Shown here one piece after another: positions 58,701-64,000 of a stretch of 64,000 nucleotides of DNA. Every line of letters starts with the position of its first letter. Within the stretch, counting starts at the first letter, position 1. A model generated the notes under the pieces. That model made no database searches and was not told the origin of the DNA. It was given only the letters and a program-made list of their open reading frames with translations. Source of the stretch: Massospora cicadina (lineage: Eukaryota > Entomophthoromycota > Entomophthoromycetes > Entomophthorales > Entomophthoraceae); the NCBI GenBank assembly GCA_022478985.1, contig JAKSZP010005589.1, forward strand, positions 37,467 to 101,466. The letters are read 5' to 3'. The position numbers and the translations under genes were made by a program.

Positions 58701-59180
58701 TAGCCCTTGATATTTGTATATCTGCTGGGGAATGGGCTGTACTGCTTTTTAGTTAATGTTAGCGGACTGGAATCACTCTGTCACTATATGCAAGGTTGAT
58801 ATAGCCCATGTGCACCGGATCCTTGGCACTCTGCTAGAGGTTAAGTAAATTTGGATCCATACCCCAAAAATTTTTGAAGGTATCCTCCATCATATCAATG
58901 ACAGCTCCAAAATATCGTAGGAAAGCAGTTCCAATTAGCAGGTCATAGTTACTGTTGGTAGCACTATTGCTGGAGCTACAACGACATTGAACCCAAACTG
59001 CAAAGGTAACGTGCTATATGCTTCTTCAGAGACTGTGCTTTCCGCTTCAGCAGTCCCGTACACCATTTGTTGGTCCACATCAGGCTTTAAAGTCAACTTT
59101 GCCATCAACTTAATAGAAACTATGTTGACCAGAGCGCCTGTATCTATATTTGCGCGTACTCTATTTTGCTACAAAAATAT
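55730..59180 (-). pseudogene. G-4 pol remnant: PR, RT, RNase H, IN
   Basis: The protease loop IDTGALVNIVSIKL is near 59110-59150. RT carries LIYLDGINVFS (57735-57775, the last catalytic Asp replaced by Gly). The connection domain at 57340-57549 is clear: FLGLVSYYRRFIPNFS, PLFELLKKDAMFEW. The integrase zinc region at 56570-56854 has HKAVRHGVVRK and CCHQCQVEKP-like text (CCHQYQVEKP here, one Cys changed to Tyr). The C-terminal integrase end is at 55730-55957. Multiple stops occur. Confidence 0.82.
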
Positions 59181-59233
59181 CACCGTGTGTAAACTCATAA
59201 TAAGAAGAATATTGACTGTTTAATATATGACAT

Positions 59234-59740
59234 CTATGGGATCTCTTTCCCAAGGAAACACATAATTCCTTCACCAACTTTGGGGTATTCTTTAACAATA
59301 GCATCCACTGGAAGGGCGACGTTTACTCCTTTTAGAGTTGGCGCATCTGCGGCGGAATCCAGCTTGACTGAGGAAGCTTGATTGAGCATTTGGCAGTAAT
59401 ATGGCTTCAGTTGCTCCTGAGTTCCTTCATCTGCCCTGGCCTTGTCTTGCACTCATGTCAGTATGTTCACTCCTCCTACTGGTTGCTGGTATAGAAATCC
59501 CATCATCATATTGAGGGACTTCCGCTGGATATACTACAATTGATTCAGGTGAGGCGTAAGGGGCTGGGATAGTGGAGGTAGAGAGTCCCATCTCTACTCC
59601 GCTCAATCTTTTCCCTGGCAGTATTGATTCTGCTGCACTTAGTGAACATGAAGGTTAGGGAAACTCCATGCCAGGTGGCCAGGGCGACCAATATAGAAAT
59701 TACACCCATAAGAGCTACACCCTTAATTTTCATAAGAGGG
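59234..59740 (-). pseudogene. G-4 Gag C-terminal remnant
   Basis: A decayed knuckle, CNFYIGRPGHLAWSF, is readable near 59680-59720; the second and last Cys are replaced. The segment with REKIERSRDGTLYLHY has a counterpart in G-2 (REKSERSRDGTLYFCY), confirming family membership. The N-terminal Gag is missing. Confidence 0.65.
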
Positions 59741-59947
59741 TCCAGGCCAATAATTTGTTGATGTTTATAGTAACCAGGGCCAGGTCAGTAGTACAATTGC
59801 TGTCACTCGGGGTAACTAGGTCTGGGTTGGTAGTTGGGCTGCTGAATTTTCATAAATGGGGCCAGGGCGCTTTTCTTTCCCGTAACAATAACATTAGTTA
59901 CTATGATTCAATTCAAATAGAAATTTTTGATAATCACACAGGTTAGA

Positions 59948-61419
59948 TGGGCGATTTCAACAAATTCCAATTAAACTGGGCGAAAGCCATATCAGGCAAA
60001 AGACAAAACGGTGCGTCAAAGGGCAAGAAACGCCCTGGAGGGGGACCAGGAACATTTGCCACCAAGAAACTAAAAACTCAAAAACCATCCAGGTTTGTGG
60101 ATTTTACCCTGAAACAAAATTAATACATGGAAATCTAGTATGCCCAACCCCTATCAAAGGTGGAACACGGGCTCTGGCTTTTCCTAGGGCCAAGACCTCA
60201 ACTCTTTGGGAGAAATTGGGCGAGGCACAGGCCTCCTTTTTCCCCCACGCGGTGTATGTTACCACCCATACTATCCACTGCAGCTGGCTCAATATGGGAT
60301 TTGAAACTGAAGAATACGCAGATGCCACCACAAAAGTCTGCGTCAAAATTGCCCTCCCTGAGGGAAAAAGAATTGTGCGCACCGTGTTCACCAGATGGAA
60401 CAAAGTGAACACTTTTTTCATCTCCTTTGACTTGCTCCCTACCAACTTTCCCCGTAAGCTAATCAAGGAGGAGCTCTGAATTGGACTCCAAAGCTGCGGA
60501 GAAATAAAGAAACTAGAATTACAGAATTTCATTTGATGCCAAACTTGTGCACAGGAAAGGCAATCGCCATGATCAACCCAGTCCTCAATGTGGCCGCAGA
60601 CCTTACAAAAATCCCACACGCAGCGGTGCTTTACCTCCCAGATGGGGTAGTGTCAAAGCTAGTCTGCGTCACACTGGAACGCACACCAGCTATCTGCAAC
60701 CATTGCACCACATTGGGGCACAAGGAACATGCATGCCACATAAAGGAGACATCTTGGGCCCAGACTTCTGTTACGACGCCATGGATGAAGATGAATAAAC
60801 CTTTGGCAAAATGATTGAAGCCAACCACGTTTTCCTTTGGGGAGAGGATGAGCGCTACATCCTCATAGACCCAAAATCACCCAAATTACGCAAAATGGTA
60901 CAGAAGGCCCGCAAGTGGGCAGCGGCCAAGGCTGCATCACTTGTGGCCTCCTCCATCGACCCCAGCCAAATCCAAGAGGACATATAGGAAATTAACCAAG
61001 CTAACCAATCAGAACAAAATTCCCAAGCTGAGGAGGCCATGGAGGAAATGAACCGAGCCAACCAATCAGAGCAGAAAGCCCAAGCTGAAAATTTTATTAA
61101 CAATTTGACTGAATTACCACTTGATATCAATCAAATGAACTTACCAGAACAATTCAGCTTTACAATGGGCGAAAATGTGGGACCCAATTCTTCAAAGTCA
61201 AACTATGAAACCACAGAATCCAATCAGCGCACTGCACCAAATCAAAAATCCATGAGTGGAAAACCTAACGCAAATCCTAAAAACTAAAAGACCCACACAA
61301 AATTGACACAAGATAAGGAATAAGATAGCGACTTAGAGTGGACTAGCCCAATGACATGGAGCAAGTTCAAGGCAATGAACAGTGATCTAGGGCCAGATGG
61401 CCCTCCCAACTGCTTCTGA
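59948..61419 (+). pseudogene. L-5 ORF1: CCHC RNA-binding protein, broken
   Basis: ATG at 59948 gives MGDFNKFQLNWAKAISGK, with a basic region rich in Lys and Gly. A stop follows near 60120. Conserved ORF1 text in other frames is HCSWLNMGFE and NLCTGKAIAMINP. The knuckle CNHCTTLGHKEHAC is intact at 60695-60736. A long helical Glu/Gln/Asn-rich segment at 61000-61290 (MEEMNRANQSEQKAQAENF) is repeated in part upstream (INQANQSEQNSQAEEA). Confidence 0.8.
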
Positions 61420-61428
61420 GGCGCCATG
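61417..61428 (+). promoter_or_regulatory. L-5 ORF1 stop / ORF2 start junction
   Basis: TGA, GGCGCC, ATG: six nucleotides between stop and start, as in the other subfamily. Confidence 0.75.
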
Positions 61429-64000
61429 GGCACATCAGTGTCAATAGGGATTCTAAACATCGTGGGAGCCAGAGCTCAAGCATCTCAAGCCAAAAAGCTG
61501 TACTTCCTGCAAAAACCCTTGGTAGACATCTTGATCATCCAAGAAACCCACTTTCTACATGGGGAAGAGGATCCTGGTCAGCCAGGGTCTCACCATTTCA
61601 ATTAGTAAGATGTTCCACTGTGGAGTGGTCATCCAAAATTACAAAGAATAAAAAATCACCAACTCCTCTTCATATCTACACAGCTGCATCCTGGCTGCAA
61701 CGATTGCAAACCATGAGGGCACAATTTTGATAGCATGTATCTATGCACTGTGCACCGCAGTTGAGAGAAAACAATTCCACAAAGCCAACCTAACACTCAA
61801 CCTCCCCCCAGATACCATCCTGCTGGGCGATTAAACTTCTGGGATAACCTTAACACAGACCTATGGCCTAACCCCAGGGATATCCACTGGGACACATTGA
61901 GTTCTGTATAATGAAGGCATTCCTTGGCCTGTATGATACCCTCCCCCCTGGGTCACCACTCCTTCCCCACATGACCCGCCCCAACATATGTGATGGAACT
62001 CTCATCTTATTGAGATGCATTGACTACATCCTCACACCAAAAACCGACCGCTTGACCATCTCCAACTTTTCAACAAAAATTATCAATTTTTTTAACCACT
62101 GAATTGAATGTTTAAGTGCAGCTTTCACCAACCTGAACTCACACACAGGCGTCAACCTGGAGGAAGCTATACCTGGAGAACATAAAATTGCTGAAAATCC
62201 AACTGGGTCAAACATGAGGCCACGAATACAGAATTTGCAACCCCAATCATATCAGATCCCATCAAAACCTGGGCAAAATCAAAACCAAACTAATAAATAA
62301 AACTCGCCATCTTGCTTCATGTAAGTACACCACCAACACAGCCACAATCAGGCGCACCTTGCCCTGGATTGGACCACCTCGAGCTCAACACCCTGAAGTC
62401 TGGCTATAGCCCCAATTGGGGCACAGATGGGCGGAAATATCCTCCCGCCTAAACGACCACATCTTTGATCACAGCATAGAATTAAAATATTAAGAAAAGG
62501 TAAATTTATAAAAGAAAGCGAAACCTGCTCAATGTATTTCTTCTGCCAATTCATTCATGAGGCAACTAGCCTGCGTGCACACAGGACCACAAAGACAATG
62601 GAACCGTGGCAACTGACCCAGCGAAGGTCAAGGCGGAAGTACACCATTTTACACTGAGCTATATCGTGACACCTCAAATGACCCCCAAAAAATAAAAAAT
62701 CTATACATTGCCAGAATATAAAGTGCACTGCTGGACTATAATTTTCTGAACCTAAAGACGCAGGAGGTGCTCTGGGACACAGTCCGCAGTGCACCACGTA
62801 GGAAATGCTCAGGGCCTGATGGGATACACTACAAATTTTATAAAAAGATAATTTAAGCAAATCGCCCCCCTCCTCTTAGCATCAATGAACCAGTGCCTAC
62901 TGGAGACACGTCTCCTTCATGGTGGCAAGGACTCCTATGTCATAACCCTATTTAAAAAGGGCGACAAACTGGACCTGGCCAACTGGCGCCCAAATGCACT
63001 CTCTAATACTGATAAAAACTACTTACTAAAATTTTAGCAACCAGATTAGGCACAATAGCCTCCAGGTCCTGTTGCCCAATCAATTCGGGTTCACAACAAG
63101 GCGCTCAATATGGAATTGTATACACTCTGTATCCAACATATGTCAGTCCAAAGCAACTGGAGCCCTGATATTCCTAGTAAAGGAGAAGGCATATGACCGC
63201 GTTAGTTGGCCATACCTGAAGGAATGCCTAAGCGCCTTCAAACTTCCACCCAGGTTCATAAACTGTCGATGCTCCTAATAGAATCCGCATCCATGACTGT
63301 ATGCAGCCCTGGCTTTTTAACCAACAAGATCACACCACGCAGAGGTCTCAGACAAGGGGACCCCCTCAGCCCACTGCTGTATAACTTCAGCTTTGATCTA
63401 CTCCTTCGCGTCACTGACTCACGCCTCCTGGGCATAACTGCACAAGGCCAGTCACCAGTCAAGGTATTAGCCTTTGCGGATAGCTGCGTGACAGGTATAG
63501 CTAACAACAAAGATGCCCGACAGCTGGAAAGCACCCTAAAGAATATTCCATTGTGAGCAACTCATCACTCAACAAAAGGAAAACGGAAATAATCCTCCTA
63601 GAACAAGTACACCAACAGCTTGGCCACAACACCCAAACCCCACAGCTCCCACAAATGAACAACCCACTCATCCTACCCTTTCATCACCTCCTTCAATCAA
63701 CCCTGTCCGCCACCTTGGGGTATGGCTGGAAACAGGGGGTTATGCTAAAGAGACAATTGATATCAATATACTACAGCAGGTATTCAACTGCATCTCCTCC
63801 CTCAAGGGAAGATACCCAGGACTAATGGGGCGAGTAACAGTTGCCAACTCACTCATCCTCCTGATCTATGGTTCCCTGAACATGCAAACTCCTTCTCGCC
63901 TACATTTATATCCTCAATCCGCTCACTTATCCTGGGATGGTTGTGTCCTGGATCACGGCCACCTGTATGGGTGGAAACACTCTTCAGCCCACACTCAAGA
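61426..64000 (+). pseudogene. L-5 ORF2: endonuclease/RT polyprotein, partial and broken
   Basis: The start MGTSVSIGILNIVGARA leads into the endonuclease (DILIIQETHF). Its downstream block INFFNH, where relatives have FSDHR, has lost the catalytic Asp. RT: GDKLDLANWRP near 62970, QFGFTTRRSIWN, EKAYDRVSWPYLKECL, RGLRQGDPLSPLLYNFSFD and FADS at 63474-63485, where relatives have FADD. The polymerase is therefore dead at the catalytic pair. The finger and tail lie beyond the window. Confidence 0.85.

Larger units (their letters stand above)
55171..59867 (-). mobile_element. G-4: Ty3/Gypsy-type element, cut by L-5
   Basis: A minus-strand relative of G-2. The 3' LTR (55171-55697), G-rich tract, integrase, RT, protease and Gag knuckle are in the same order and spacing. 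The 5' part is missing because L-5 begins at about 59868. If L-5 inserted into G-4, the rest should lie beyond L-5, outside the window. The catalytic RT box reads YLDG. It appears more decayed than G-2. Confidence 0.85.
59868..64000 (+). mobile_element. LINE L-5, 5' part of a non-LTR retrotransposon
   Basis: The 5' end aligns with L-2 and L-4: CTTTTCTTTCCCGTAAC, then ATTCAATTCAA and TTTGATAATC, so the element starts at about 59868. ORF1 (59948-61419), a 6 nt spacer and ORF2 (from 61426) follow. It continues past the window edge. Protein similarity to L-2 and L-4 is moderate. The junction TGA-GGCGCC-ATG resembles that of L-1. Confidence 0.88.

Noticed and set aside
60104..60619. Minus-strand open frame of 171 codons in L-5
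   Set aside because: It is antisense to ORF1, whose knuckle and conserved blocks are on the plus strand.
1..64000. CRISPR array, bacterial operon or phage region
   Set aside because: There are no short regularly spaced repeats, and the coding content is eukaryotic retroelements on both strands.

Overview
The window is eukaryotic and consists almost entirely of nested, decayed retrotransposons. I see no convincing host gene, rRNA or tRNA gene, CRISPR array or DNA transposon. The alternation of A+T-rich Ty3/Gypsy-type elements with more G+C-rich LINEs, the CCHC/endonuclease/RT/C-terminal zinc-finger LINE architecture and the wholesale nesting suggest a large repeat-rich genome. A fungus, possibly an early-diverging lineage with an expanded genome, fits best, but nothing here proves the taxon.

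Five LINE copies are present. L-1 (478-5725, minus), L-2 (6250-11525, plus), L-3 (25663-30928, minus) and L-4 (46121-51402, minus) are end-to-end copies of 5.25-5.28 kb. Each is bounded by a 12-16 bp target-site duplication (TSD) that can be read directly. L-5 (59868 to the window edge, plus) has its 5' end here. All share a 5' UTR of about 80-100 nt, ORF1 (about 470 codons, with a CCHC knuckle), a stop codon, exactly six nucleotides, then ORF2. ORF2 holds an apurinic-type endonuclease (EN), reverse transcriptase (RT), a CX2CX7HX4C finger and a conserved extension. L-2 and L-4 are close relatives, L-3 is an older relative, and L-1 and L-5 belong to a second, diverged group. All copies carry frameshifts or stops.

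Six LTR-type elements are distinguishable. G-1 (11860-19178, minus) has unusually long LTRs (about 1.43 kb) and a possible chromodomain. G-2 (25265-36645, minus) has one LTR split by L-3. G-3 (41705-55021, plus) is split by L-4. G-4 (55171-59867, minus) is a relative of G-2 cut by L-5. G-5 (36646-41704, minus) and G-6 (about 21041-24780, plus) are highly degenerate. A further LTR-like repeat (R) appears intact at about 20170-21040. Its second copy seems to be split by both L-2 and G-1.

The nesting gives relative ages: repeat R before L-2 and G-1; G-5 or G-6 before G-2 before L-3; G-3 before a possible solo LTR before L-4; G-4 before L-5. The most distinctive observations are the conserved six-nucleotide stop-to-start junction of the LINEs, their very short A/T tails ending at AATAAA, the coding-like LTRs of G-1, and a tRNA-like (possible SINE) segment at 19179-19310. 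Boundaries and domain calls were read by eye. Product names rest on motif recognition, not on searches.
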